Assembly: GCA_963575745.1 (NCBI GenBank)
Contig: CAUYUJ010003547.1
Span: 228,501 to 292,500, forward strand
Reading direction: 5' to 3'
DNA: 64,000 nucleotides
From: Prorocentrum cordatum
Taxonomy: Eukaryota > Sar > Dinophyceae > Prorocentrales > Prorocentraceae
How positions within the stretch are numbered: the first letter of the stretch is position 1; every line of letters starts with the position of its first letter. This document shows positions 23,560-34,300 of this stretch, in pieces. The translations under genes were made by a program, and so were the position numbers. The notes below the pieces were generated by a model. That model worked only from the letters and a program-made list of their open reading frames with translations. It was not told where the DNA came from and made no database searches.

Positions 23560-24185
23560 CGTCCTTTTGGAAGCAGCTTCTGAAGAATCTGTGCCCGAAT
23601 AAAATCCCGTAGGCGATTCCAGCGCCGAGCCCGATAACGATGGTTAAGTACCTGCCCAGCCAGACTGGGCACGGCTGATCAGCTGGCCGACTTTAAACTT
23701 GCCCAAGGTGACTCTGGACATCCGGGGAATCGAGATTCCGCCCGACTTCTGAGAAAGGAGCGCTGCTATGCATGCGGTAGCACGCTGGGCGTTTCAAATT
23801 TTACGTGCGGCGAGTGCGATGCGCACAACGACCTTCTGCTCGCCGCCCTGCTGTTGTTCCTAAATCTTATCGCGTCAGCCATGTTGTTGATGTTGTTTTG
23901 GCCGAGGTCAAGTGCCCTCCCGGTAATGCGACGCATTGTTTGATCAACGTATTGTGATGGTGCACTTCTTTTCAGTTTGTTGAACATGTGGGGGCAGGGG
24001 CGACAGCATATGTAGTATGGCAGACACTTGTACGTGCATGGGCGCGTGTGTCTGGCGCGCCAGAGGTTGCCGCAGCTGATCCTGGAACAGAGTTGCAGGG
24101 GGCGCTGGCCGATAACGTGCAGGAGAACGGGGCGCGCCCTTTCCCTGCCGACGCAGAGCGGTCGAACGGAACGCGTTGGAAAGTC
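23560..24185 (+). pseudogene. Copia-type integrase: zinc region and catalytic core
   Basis: Integrase inserts the cDNA copy into the genome. In frame from 23,701, AQGDSGHPGNRDSARLLRK leads to CYAC (23,764-23,775) and CGEC (23,806-23,817), a pre-integrase zinc-binding arrangement. A one-base frame change gives RPAVVPKSYRVSHVVDVVLA with the likely first catalytic Asp at 23,889. That frame stays open to about 24,185 except for an in-frame TGA at 23,955-23,957. It contains VWQTLVRAWARVSGAPEV and then AADPGTELQG with the second Asp at 24,078; the D-D spacing of 63 residues suits copia. The third acidic residue, expected near SNGTRWKVAW, is not identifiable, because the S array begins there. Confidence 0.75.
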
Positions 24186-25715
24186 GCCTGGCGAAGGGCC
24201 CAACCATATGCAGCTGCGAGCTCCGCGTCGCGGGCGCCGCCGTTGGCGGAGCTCCCTGCGGGGCCGCGAACCGCGCGAGGGGTATGCCAGAATGGGCGGC
24301 GGCAGTGCCCGCGTCCGGCTTGTGCCGCTGGGGCCGAACCGTGCGGGGGGTGCGCCATAGTGGGCGGCGGTTCCGGCGCGCGGCCAGTGCCGCTGGGGCC
24401 GTCGGTGGAGCTCCCCGTGGGGCCACGAGCCGTGTGAGGAGCGTCTTGTGGGGCCACGAACCGCGCGTGGGGCGTGCCAAAATGGGTGGCGGTTTCGGCG
24501 CGCGGCCCGTGCCACGGGGGCTTTCGGTGGAGTTCCCTGCGGGGCCACGAACCGTGTAAGGGGCGCGCCAAAATGGGAGCGGTTCCCGCATGCGGACTGC
24601 GCCGCTATGGTCTTCGGTGGAGCTCCATGTGGGGCCGCGAGCCGTGTGGGGGGCGTGCTAAAATGGGCGCGGTGCCCGCGTGCGGCTTGTGCCGCATGGG
24701 CCTTCGGTGAGGCCCCCTGTGGGGCCACGGACCGTGCGGGGGGTGCTTCAAACTTAGCGGCGGCCCCCGGGCGCGGCCCGTGCCGCTGAGGCCTCTGGCG
24801 GAGCGCCCTGTGGGGCCACGAGCCGTCGTGTGAGGGGCGTGCCAAAATGGGCGGCGGCCCCCACGCGCGGCCCGTGCTGCTGGGGCCTTCGGCGGAGCTC
24901 CCTGTGGGGCCGCGAGCCGTGTGAGGGGTGTGCCGACATGGGCGCTGCCCCTGCGTGCGGCTCGTGTCGCTGGTGCCTTCGGTGGAGCCCCCTGCGGGGC
25001 CGCGAACCGCGTGGGGCGCGTGCCAAACTGGGCGCGATCCCCGCGCGCGGCCTGTGTCACTGGGGCATTCGGCGGGGCTCTCTGCGGGGCCACGAACGGC
25101 GTGTGGCGCCCTGAATTGGGCGCGGCCCCTGCGTGCGGCCTGTGCCGGCGCGGCCTCCGGTGAGGCCCCCTGTGAGGCCGCGAACCGCGTGGGGGGCGTG
25201 CCGAAATAGGTGCGGCCCGCGCCGCTGGGGCATTCGGCGGAGCTCCCTGTGGGGCCACGGGCCGTGTGAGGGGCGTGCCGAGATGGGCGCGATCCCCGCG
25301 TGTGGCCCGTGCCGCGCGCCGCTGGGGCCTTCGGTGGAGCTTCATGTGGGGCCGCGAACCGCGTGCATGAGGGGTGTGCCAAAATGAGCGCGGTTCCCGC
25401 GCGCGGACTGCGCCGCTATGGTCTTCGGTGGAGCCCCATGCATGTGGGGCCGCGAGCCGCGCGGGGTCTGCGCCAGGATGGGCGCGGTTTCTGCGCGCGG
25501 CCTGCGCCGCGCCGGGGCCTTCGGTGGAGCTCCCTGCGGGGTCGCGAACCGCGCGCGGGGCGCGCCCAAATGGGATGGGCACGCAAAGAGCGAAAGCCAG
25601 AGGCGGGAGGAGGGAGGAGGGGGAGGAGGCGGAGCGGTGGGGCAGCGGGGGGAGGAGGAGGAGGAGGAGGAGGTGACGCGGGGCCCTGTCTTTCTTCAAA
25701 ACGAGAACCCATACC
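24183..25715 (+). repeat. S repeat array inside the copia integrase
   Basis: It begins TGGCGAAGGGCCCAACCAT (near 24,190), the left end also seen at 8,897 and 53,067. About 14 units follow, mostly ~90 bp apart (anchors GGAGCTCCCTGTGGGGCC near 24,248, 24,407, 24,529, 24,619, 24,706, 24,799, 24,894, 24,984 and onwards to about 25,527). Each carries GGGGCCGCGAACCGCG, GCGTGCCAAAATGGGCG and GCGCGGCC.GTGCCGC. It ends with a GGAGGAGG tract (about 25,600-25,680) and then CTTTCTTCAAAACGAGAACC. The right-end pattern recurs at 56,088-56,107. The - strand frames of 200-538 codons over the array are artefacts of a stop-poor repeat. Confidence 0.8.
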
Positions 25716-26310
25716 CGCAGGATGCTTGGGAGGTCATGGCAACGACAGCTCCGTTTAGCCGTTCATCGGGTAGCTTCGGACACTCCTGCCGAATGGCATG
25801 CGATGGGAGATGTGTTTCTCTGTTCGGAACCGTTCCCAGAAGCGGAGTGGTTTTCTTTCGCGCAGCGAGCTTTCGGTTTTACGCGGCGTCTGCCAGCGAC
25901 ATTGCTCTCCGATGATCCCATCGATCCGGAGTGCCTGTCTACCGATCCAGTGCGCGATTTCCACCGAGCAGAAGAGCTACGCCGAGCCGCTATGAAAGCT
26001 TAGACTGCCATGGGCAGCCGAACCCGATTACTCCGAGTCCTACGTGCCAGGCGCCATATACAATTTTCTTTCACGGGAGGTCAGCTCGCGTCTGTCTGGG
26101 GGCACGGGCGAGCTGGCTCGGGGAAGTGGTTTGGACCTGGTGTGATCCTTCTACGTACTTCTGGTGGGGTTTGGATTGCGTGCGTGGAGCACTTTGGCGC
26201 GTGTCTCACGAACAAATGCGCAGCGGTACCCAGGATGAGAGTAGTGGCGTTGAGATCGGCAGACGCTGCCTTCATGACCTCAATATAGAATCTCGAGCGC
26301 ACTCGTGGAG
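25716..26310 (+). pseudogene. Copia-type integrase C-terminal domain
   Basis: Polyprotein resumes after the S array. One + frame (stop at 26,001-26,003) contains FAQRAFGFTRRLPATLLSDD followed by DPIDPECLSTDP and RAEELRRAAMKA. This fits the region after the core where copia integrases read G.SP.Q..FG...R.P..L. Another frame then gives VWGHGRAGSGKWFGPGVIL (near 26,097-26,153), matching the GKW.GP.V.. hallmark of the integrase C-terminal domain. A third gives RGALWRVSHEQMRSGTQDE (near 26,186-26,240), its usual end. At least two frameshifts are present. Confidence 0.75.
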
Positions 26311-27250
26311 CTCGTCGTTATGTCGACGCCGCCAGAGAAGGAACCCATTTTCCTTGGAGACGAGCCTCTACTTGACCCTGCAGCGGCACCGGCCGATGAT
26401 ATCCCCGACGACTCCGACATCGATGTCGATCAGGAACCACAACCGCCACCGCCAGAATAACCATACATACTACCAGTGGCGGAAAGTTTCGACGAACCTG
26501 GGCTGGCACGCGCGGCACCCCAGAGCGACGATCGACAAGACTGACTTCGTTTAGACGTTGCTTCCTCTGCAGAACCGCAGAGCGAGCCGGGGTTGAGACA
26601 GCCTTCGGTGGCCAGGGCACTAGGGGAGGCCTTCAGTGCTACTGCCCGAGGCCCGGGTATGCCTTGGCCTGCTACTGGGTCGTCATACCTACCGCCGCCG
26701 GCACCGACTGCGATTGCGCCTCCTGGTTCTCCATCTGCGGATTCCGCAGACGAGCAGGTAACAGATGATTCGTTGGGAGCACACAGGACTCCCGATCTAG
26801 AGAACATATACGCAGCCTGTCAATCGGAAGCCCCAACGCCTCGAGTGCGTTCTACATCGAGGAGAATCGGGTGGAGTACGAAAGTGATCTCAATCAGTTG
26901 CTTGATCATCTTAAGCAGTGGTTTCTTGGGCCGACGGGCAGCCGTCAGAGAGAATGGTCTGACATGCGTGCTGCTGGACCTGGCGGCGCATGGGCAGCGC
27001 GCGTCCATGGAGGCGCGGCTGCTGTCGAGATCTACCGCAAATTCCCGAAACGAGTTATTCCATCTCGATGGCGCGACACATGAAAAGACAAAGGGGCAGA
27101 TCCGCAAGGGCTTCGCCCCCTGCCGCCAGCCCCCTATCTCGGAGACTGCGCTATGCGAGAGCTATGTCATGAGGCCTGGGCGCCGTCGTGAAGCTGTGTC
27201 GGAACTTCATGCGAGGCCGCTTCGTAATCGGCAAAACCAATAGACTTGTC
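26311..27250 (+). pseudogene. Copia polyprotein linker and start of RT
   Basis: An acidic, Pro-rich linker follows. The frame from ATG 26,321 includes EPIFLGDEPLLDPAAAPADD and ends in QPPPPE plus TAA (26,458-26,460). Another frame from 26,593 is Pro/Ser/Ala-rich (YLPPPAPTAIAPPGSPSAD). Near 27,030-27,080 a different frame reads YRKFPKRVIPSRW, the conserved entry into copia RT. It is followed by a TGA and KDKGADPQG. The frame dissolves before 27,250, where the 73-bp repeats begin. Multiple frameshifts. Confidence 0.55.
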
Positions 27251-27254
27251 TTGT

Positions 27255-27930
27255 GAGCCTGACCCCGCCGATCTGCGCGAGGGGTGCCACCGAATTTCAG
27301 AAATGTTACAACTTCCATGCGCTTTTGGGCCCTGGCCCCGGCGATGTGCACGAGGGGCGCCATCGAGTTTTAAACGTGTTGCAAATCCTCTGCGTTTTTG
27401 GTCCCTGGCCCTGTCGATCCGCGCGAGGGGTGTCACCGAATTTTAGACGCGTTGAGAATCCCTTGGGTTTTCGGGCCCAGACCCCGCCGATCTGCTGGAG
27501 GGGTGTCATCGAATTTCAGAAATTTAGCAAATCCGATAATTTTTGGACCCTGCCCCCGCCGATCTGCGCGAGGGGCGCCGCCGGATTTCAGAAATTCAGC
27601 AATTCCATTTTTTGTTTGACCCTGGCCCCGCCGATCTGCGCGAGGTTTGCCAGCGAATCTCAGATATGCGCGCTTGCGCCCCGGCCCCGCCGATCTGCGT
27701 GAGGGGCGCCGCCGAATGTCAGAGATGTTGCGAATCCTATATAGTTTTTGACCCTGGTCCCGCCGATCCCGCCGATCTGCCTGAGCGGTGCCAGCAAATT
27801 TTAGAAATGTTGCAAATCCCGCTTGTTTTTGGGCCCCGACCCCGCCGATCTGTGCGAGGGAGATATTATGCAAATCCTTTGTGCTTTTGGGCCCTGACCC
27901 CGCCGATCTGCGTGAGGGTTGTCAGTTTTT
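27255..27930 (+). repeat. 73-bp tandem array, ten units, inside the RT
   Basis: The anchor CCCCGCCGATCTGCGCGAGG lies with its GAT at 27,270, 27,343, 27,416, 27,489, 27,561, 27,633, 27,692, 27,774, 27,847 and 27,905, so most spacings are 73 or 72. Two short units (59 and 58) and one of 82 with a 9-bp duplication account for the rest. Each full unit adds GG.GTCACCGAATTTCAGAAA, TGTTGCAAATCC and TTTTTGGGCCCTG. 73 is not a multiple of three, so this is not a protein repeat. It separates the RT entry motif (27,040) from the RT palm (28,200 on). Confidence 0.9.
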
Positions 27931-28204
27931 ACCAACCCCAGCAAGTCAGACGACGCGCTCCTGGCGCGATAGAAATATTCGTTTTGGACCTCCCCCCTCG
28001 CGCGGCCCATCAACGAGGAACAGCGATCAGCAAGAAGTCAACCAGGAACAGTAAGCAGCAAGAAGCAGAATTGCAACCGCGGAAACTGGAAGCTGCAACT
28101 GGCACAGGAAACTGCGAAGCTTGGGCCTACAGCCTAGCGGCCCCGCAGGGGGGCCGGCGGATCACGACAACAAGCTCGATCATCGCGCTGCCCCAAATAA
28201 TTAT

Positions 28205-29499
28205 AACGCTATGTCGCGATGGATACTCAAGGGTTGCATGGCCCCGACACTGCAGCTCTGAATCGCACTGTGCCTACGCGTTCAACATCAACATCAGGCG
28301 TACCTCTTGCTCTCCAGCGTCTGTCCTTTATCAGGGCCCAAGCTCGGGTGGGCGACGTCAAGTCGGCTTTCGCTCCAGGGCTCCGAAATCTGCGGGAAGA
28401 CCTACTTCGCGCCTCGCCCCTCCCCGGCGGCACTCCTGGCGAGGATCCCGACGATTCGGTTTTGATTGAACTACTGACATGGTTATTTTTTTTCTTTTGT
28501 TATCGACTTGTTACTGGCCCTCTAGAGCGGCGCAGAAGTCACCTGGCACCTTTCAGAAAGCATGGCGTCGCTCGCCATCTTCTGGTGCCCTGCGTCATGC
28601 TCGTGTGCGAGATTCTCGATGGGCGCCCCGGAGAATGTTCGGGCCTCGCTGTCATCGAAGCAGATGGTTTGCTAGGAGGCGGCAGTAGCTATAAACTTGT
28701 CGATGCCATTTCTCGCCTTCGGAAGCGGTTCAACTTCGGAAATTGGACTGAGCTCATGGAGGGCGCTACTGAGCACGGCGGGCGCACCCTGCGACAGCGC
28801 AGAAACTTTTACATTACCGTCTCCATGGCGTGGCAGCTTGCAGGGCGAGCTCGACCCATCAGCCCCCCCCCCGCGGGCGCTGCGTGAACCTCGAACCTCG
28901 CACCGCCAGGGGGGATCGCAGCCCTGCGTAGTCTGCGTGCGAAATTCAATTTAACATGCCGAGCAGGTATGCCCAGCGGCTCAGGGGGCGCATCTCCTCT
29001 GAGCAGCACTCTGCCCATGTCCAAGGTGGAAGACCTCGCCGAGGCAAATGCTGAACTGCGGCGCCTCAAGGACGCCAATGCCACGATCGCCATCAAATCC
29101 ATGTCCTTTCCTCGTCTTCGCCTGGTTGCGGCGTGCGACTCAGGGCTGGGCCTCAAGGGCGCGGGGCAAGGTCGCTCTCAGACAGGCAGCGTGATCTGCG
29201 CCGCGGACAAAGACCTCTTGGCGGGAGAAGAAGTTGATGTCAGCATTCTTACTTGGCACCCCTACAAGACTGAGCGCGCTGGGAGCTCTACCCTGGCGGC
29301 CCTGGCGGTGAAGGCCACTGCTATGTCCGAGGGTTTGGCAGGGGCCGAGTGGGCTACTTCGCTGCCGTTTATTTCAACAGATTACCGATGCGAGTTCGAG
29401 ATGGACGCGCCAGGAACCTGCGAGACCGAGTGGCGGCTATCATGGAGGAAGAGCCCGACCTGGATCCCCATGGTCGACGCGAAATCTCTGCACGATTGA
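28205..29499 (+). pseudogene. pol: Copia-type reverse transcriptase and RNase H
   Basis: Reading frame 28,219-29,499 is open except for a TGA at 28,885-28,887. RT: QRLSFIRAQARVGDVKSAF has the first catalytic Asp at 28,354. VIEADGLLGGGSS stands where copia has V.HVDDLL.GG, so the second Asp of the pair is Gly (codon 28,666). RKRFNFGNWTELMEG and TLRQRRNFYITVS follow, as in F.FG.W...Y.G..I.Q....I.. of the family. The frame then passes KVEDLAEANAELRRLKD into RNase H: AACDSGLG (Asp at 29,137), VSILTWHPYKTERAGSSTL and MVDAKSLHD (Asp at 29,476). The usual Glu after STLAA is Leu (29,302). Both enzymes should be inactive. Confidence 0.85.
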
Positions 29500-29582
29500 G
29501 GCAATCGGGAACAGCTTGCCTCGGCGGAGATTCGAGCTGCCCTAGAGAGTGAATGAGCGTCTCCAACCGCTGCTGGCGGTAA

Positions 29583-29585
<3 letters not shown>

Positions 29586-29614
<29 letters not shown>
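29586..29614 (+). repeat. 29-nt poly-G run
   Basis: Uninterrupted G just after the RNase H remnant. Homopolymer length is likely uncertain in the assembly. Confidence 0.9.
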
Positions 29615-29689
29615 CTGGGCACCCCCTCGACAACCGCGAGGGTCCGCTACCAGTTCGACCCCCCCCCAGCATCATGAAAAGGATGGGGG

Positions 29690-30620
29690 GGTCGGCAAAC
29701 GATTCCCGCCCCCCGGGACAGTGGGGCAGTGGCGGGGACATTTGGGCAGCGGCGGGGGCGGCGGCGGCGGGGGCCGCGTTGCGGGGGCAGCGGGGCAGCG
29801 GCGGCGGGGGCAGCAGCGATGGGGACAGCGGGACAGTGGCGGGGAGCATGGGGACAGTGGGACAGTTGCGGGGGCGGTAGTGGCGGGGCAATGCGGTGCA
29901 GCGGGGAGAGCGGTGGCGACAGCGGGGACAGGGGGGCAGCGATGGAGACAGTGGGGGCATGGAAAGCACAGTGGGACAGCGGTGGGGGCCTTGGGACAGC
30001 GGGGCAGCGGCGTGGACAGTGGAGGCAGTTGCGTAGCGGTGGGAACAGCGGAGACAATGTTGAGAGTAGGACCGCGGCGAGGACAGTGGGGGCAGTGTGG
30101 GGGCAGCGGCGAGGACAGTGGTGACTGTGAGACAGTGGTGGAGGCACTGGCGGGGACAGCGGGGACAATGGTGCGAGAGTGGGGACAGTGGTGTGGTCAG
30201 CGCGACGGCGGTGGGGACGGCGGCGGCGGGGGGGGCGGCGCGGGGGCGCATGGGCAGTGGCGGGGGCGGCAGGGGCAGTGGGGCAGCGGTGTGGGCGGCG
30301 GTCGTAGGGGCAGTGGTGAGGGCTGTGATGAGGACGGTGGTGGGACAATGGGACAGTGGCGCGGCGCGGACAGCGACGGGGGCAGCGGGGACAGTGGCGG
30401 GGACAGTGGTACAGTTCAGTGGGACAGCACCGGGGAGAGTGGGGACAGTGGGACCGCGGTTGGGACAGTGGGGACAGTGACATGGATATTGGGGACAGTG
30501 GGAAGAGTGGGGCCGCGGTGGGAACGGCGGCGGGGGCAGTCAGGACAGCGCGACAGCGGCTGGGGCTAGTGGAGACAGTGGGGACAATGGTGGGAACAGT
30601 GGGGGGGCAGTGGTGGTGGG
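29690..30620 (+). repeat. GGGGACAGTG / GGGGCAGCGG minisatellite
   Basis: About 930 bp of ~9-12-bp words (GGGACAGTGG, GGGGCAGCGGC, GGAGACAGTG) in changing order. Gly-rich frames on + and Pro/Cys/His-rich frames on - follow from it and are not genes. Confidence 0.85.
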
Positions 30621-30689
30621 GACGGTGGTGCTGGGGACAGCGGCGGGGGCGGCGGCGAAGGTGGCGGCGGGGGCCCGAGCGTCGTTCGC

Positions 30690-30930
30690 CGGCGGCGACT
30701 AGGGAGGGGGGGGCTTCGAACTGGCAGCCCCCCCCTCGGTTTTCTGGGGGGGGGGCTCGCGCTGGCAGGAACCCCCCGCTCGGTTTTCCAAGGGGGGCGG
30801 ATGGGGGTCGGGAGGGGGGGCTGCCGGGGGAAGGCAGGGGGGCGGTGGATTTTTGGAGGGGGGGGTGCTGGATTCCGGAGGAAGGGGAGAGGGGGGGGGG
30901 GGGGCATTTTCCGCAGGAAAGCGGAGGCTA
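30690..30930 (+). repeat. G-run repeat with TTCGAACTGGCAG and CTCGGTTTT words
   Basis: GGGGGGCTTCGAACTGGCAG, C-run, CTCGGTTTTCTG, G-run, then GCTCGCGCTGGCAGGAACC, CCGCTCGGTTTTCC, G-run: two units about 62 bp apart, followed by further G-rich sequence with long G runs near 30,892. Hairpins between C and G runs are possible. Confidence 0.6.
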
Positions 30931-31329
30931 TCTCATCCGCACACGAATTTGACCCTACTGCCGGTTTGACAAAGTTAGGGGGGAAGGTGCGAACCCCACT
31001 GCATCTCATTCGGACTGGTAGATTACGCACTACCAGCAAAAAGGCGGAGCTGGACAGAAGGACAGCACATCGATTGGCTACCAGAGGCGCAATCCGAGAC
31101 CGAACAGTTGAGCAAGATTCACCCGTCGAGCACTGCCTGCCTCCTCCCGTGTGTCTCCGAAACGTTCCATCTCTTCTGCCCGTCCTGCTGCAGACTCATC
31201 TCTCTCAATGTGCGATTTCTGTATTGCCTTTCTCGTGCTATGGGTGTGTTGGCACGTTGTCACAATGCGCCGCCTGTTACAGCTTGCGAGTTCGGTTATG
31301 CGGCCGGGGCTTCTCCGACCTGGTGAGCA

Positions 31330-34300
31330 ATGCCGCCCGACAGCCCGGCGCCTGGGCCCCTGGTGCATCTACTCGATGACCGACCCGTCTCCGGAGTTGA
31401 ACAGGGCGACCCAGCCGACTTCGACGGCGACGCCATGTACTACACTTCCTACGACTGCGAGGACCGCGATGACAAGATGGGCGGCGGCTCAGGCGGTTCC
31501 GCGGCTGCATCGGCCGACGGCCCCTGGGTTACTCCGCAGCTCGGCGCCGGCGGTCCCCCTTGAAGATCACCCCGCGCACGTTTCTCTATCATGATTTTCA
31601 AGAAGAACGAGGAGCAGGCGAGGTGCGCGACTGCAGCCGAGACTTCCTTCAGAGGGCCATGGGGGAGATTCGCCCCGACTCGGGCCCCCATGGGCGGCGG
31701 GCGAAATGCGGAGGTCGACGAGGAGCTGCGCGATGAACTGCGCAGGGCCACCGACATGCACAATCCGTACTCCCTGGAGCGCATCGGACCCAGAGGACGA
31801 GGCGCCATCGCACGCGACGGCGGCGACATGGCCAGGGAGGATACCGACAAGGAGTCCCTGTCATCCGAGGCCGGAAAGAACAGAGATGAGAATATGGCGG
31901 GCTGAACTCTGCCAGAATATCATCGATCGCAGAGGCGAAAAGGCGAAGAGGGTACGCCGCGCGGGAGACCTGCAACCAGACCCTCGAGGATTACGTCAAC
32001 CGCCTCGAGCTATTCGAGGAGGTCCCGAGGGAGTGGATGCCATCCGACTCGGTGCCAAATATCTATCACATCAAGGCTCACATTGCACCCCTCATGGTCA
32101 CGACCCAGAACTTCGAGCTGGGAGGCCGTCGTTTGGGCCAGGTGCTTACTGGGATGCATGATGCTGGAGGTGTTTCATTCTGCCGCCGGCAGAGGGCCAT
32201 CCAGCTGCAGGAGGCGGGAGAGGAGTCTTGAGCTGAAAACCAACGGGTCAGCCTGCAGCGGTACCTCGATCCCCACGCGGCCAAGACGGCGTTGATCAAG
32301 CAGCGCGGCGAGGCGGAGGAAGGATTCGTATACGATCAACGTCATCTCGAGGGGCTGGAGCACAAAGTGTTCGACCCAGAGACCGCGAATCCCGCGGACT
32401 GCGCTGAGGGGCTGCCGACCTTCCTCCACAGGTTCGCGGCGCGTTCGGAGATGCCACGCATCCAGCGTTTCAGAATGAATCGGCTCGCGCGGTCTGTTTT
32501 CAAACATGCTTGGGCTTCTTGGAACCGCTACTCCAAGAGGCAGCTGCGGCATCGATTCTACAGGATTAAGCGCGCCTTGGGCGACAAGAGAAGCCATGTC
32601 AGCACGATGGCGGACCTGGAGGGAGCAGTGGACACACCGAAGGGAGTCCGAGAACCTACAGAAGAACCTAGGCCGTGCGCGGACTCAACCTATGACCGAA
32701 GAGGCTATCCAAGCAAGAAGGGATAGGCACTGGAGGCGCCGGCAGAACAGGATGACCAAGCGCCAGACCGAGCAGTCCGAGGGGGTCGAGGACGAGGACT
32801 CGAACGAGGGTGACGACGAACAGAAGGATATATCGCGCAGGACGAAGAGTCTGGTGACAACCTGATGCAGCATCTGGCGACCGCATCTACGCCGGCGACG
32901 TTCCACGGCAGTGCGAGACGCCCTGCGATGGCTGCGTGGAGAGGATGCACATTGCCAATGCTCTGGCCAAAGCAAAGGAGGAATACGAAGGAGAGCCCGA
33001 GCCGTCTCCAGAGATGCCAGAGGGCGAAATTCCAACGGCGAGAGGAACCAGGAGACCTGCGACAGGAGCGCAGCGTCCTCGCGTCAATCTCTAGTTCGCT
33101 GACCGCACGGCCAAGGAGACAGCCGAGGAGACCGCCGAGGGGAACAAGCCACTCCTCCCGAGGCGGAAGTACTTCGGGACCGTCGGTGTCTACGTCCTGG
33201 TTTCCGAAGATAACAACAACGTCGACGTCCTGGTCCATCGGCGAAGGTCCGGGGTGAGGTACTCGAATGCGGCCACCACCCCAGCAGGACAAGCCGATCG
33301 GATCGATCTGCACGTTGCTCACGAGCGGGACCTGGACTTCGATTGCGCTGCCAGGCGCGCGGCGAGTCGGGAGCTTGGCGGAGAAGCTGGACCGCGCATC
33401 CTTCTGAACGACCTGGTGCAGATCCCTAGCTACAGGACAACGATGCCACCTCGCGAGAACTACGGTTTCTTCTACTTGGGACAACCCGAGGTGAAGGGGC
33501 CGCAGTATGGTTTGAAGTGGTATATCAGGATGTTCAGAACCTGGGATCCCCTGCCTCAGATCCCTACCAAGCCTAGGTAAGCGTGGACGACCTCATCGCG
33601 CCACCAGAACTTCTACCAGCACGTGGGCTGCCACTGCGCTACATCGCGACTGTGGAGAAGGAGAGGATCCTGCATATGAAGCGAGGCATGGTGAAGCAGG
33701 CGGAGGCGAGGAAGGGCGAGCCATCCGAAATCGAAGGGAACGGACGCTAGCCTGCCGATAATGTGGTCTACTACCTGGTATCAACGAGCCGTGCTCAGCC
33801 TTTCGCTCCGGATCCGAGCCTCGATGGGGCCTCCAACGGTCCCGCGTCGGAGATGATGGCCGTGCACTACCAGTGCCCGAGACTCCCTACTGTTCGTATT
33901 TGGCTGAAGTTGTTGACGTAAATGCCACTCAACATTGCCGTGGGTCTGCTTGAGTCGTGCAACGCGTATGAGTGCGAGATTGGGCAGGACTACCTGAAGG
34001 CAGGAGACGAGAGTGGTGAGTGCGAGGCCCCCCATGCGCGATTCCAGGTGTGCGCGGGCACCGAGCTCCAGGACCCCTTCCGATCTTCACTAGGTGTTAG
34101 ATCACGTCGCTGCGCTATTTGGTGATCTGCCTCGCTGGGCACCTGCAGCGCTGGCCATCATCCCCAGCGTGACCTACAACGGACTTCCGAAGATCGGCAG
34201 AAACCCATGGCATCCTCCTCGGGAGGAGAATCAGTTCATGCTCGACAGCTGGGGCGGGCTGGCGAAAGAAGATGAGAAGGCCATCGAGGACACAATTGAC

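Larger units (their letters stand above)
19930..29499 (+). mobile_element. Degenerate Ty1/copia-type gag-pol, expanded by nested repeats
   Basis: The domain order is that of Ty1/copia elements: Gag zinc knuckle (20,765-20,806), protease DTG (20,969-20,977), integrase zinc pairs and catalytic core (23,701-24,185), integrase C-terminal domain (about 25,830-26,300), RT (DVKSAF at 28,354) and RNase H (29,137-29,499). All are on +. Three unrelated repeat blocks lie inside: the modular repeat (21,102-21,707) in the protease, the S array (24,183-25,715) in the integrase and a 73-bp array (27,255-27,930) in the RT. In-frame stops and lost catalytic residues make the copy non-functional. I found no LTR pair, so the outer limits are those of recognisable coding. 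Confidence 0.75.

Noticed and set aside
23766-25382. 538-codon - strand frame
   Set aside because: It runs antisense to integrase motifs and through the S array. Its repeats simply mirror the array units.
29721-30569. 282-codon Gly-rich + frame
   Set aside because: Direct translation of the GGGACAGTG minisatellite.
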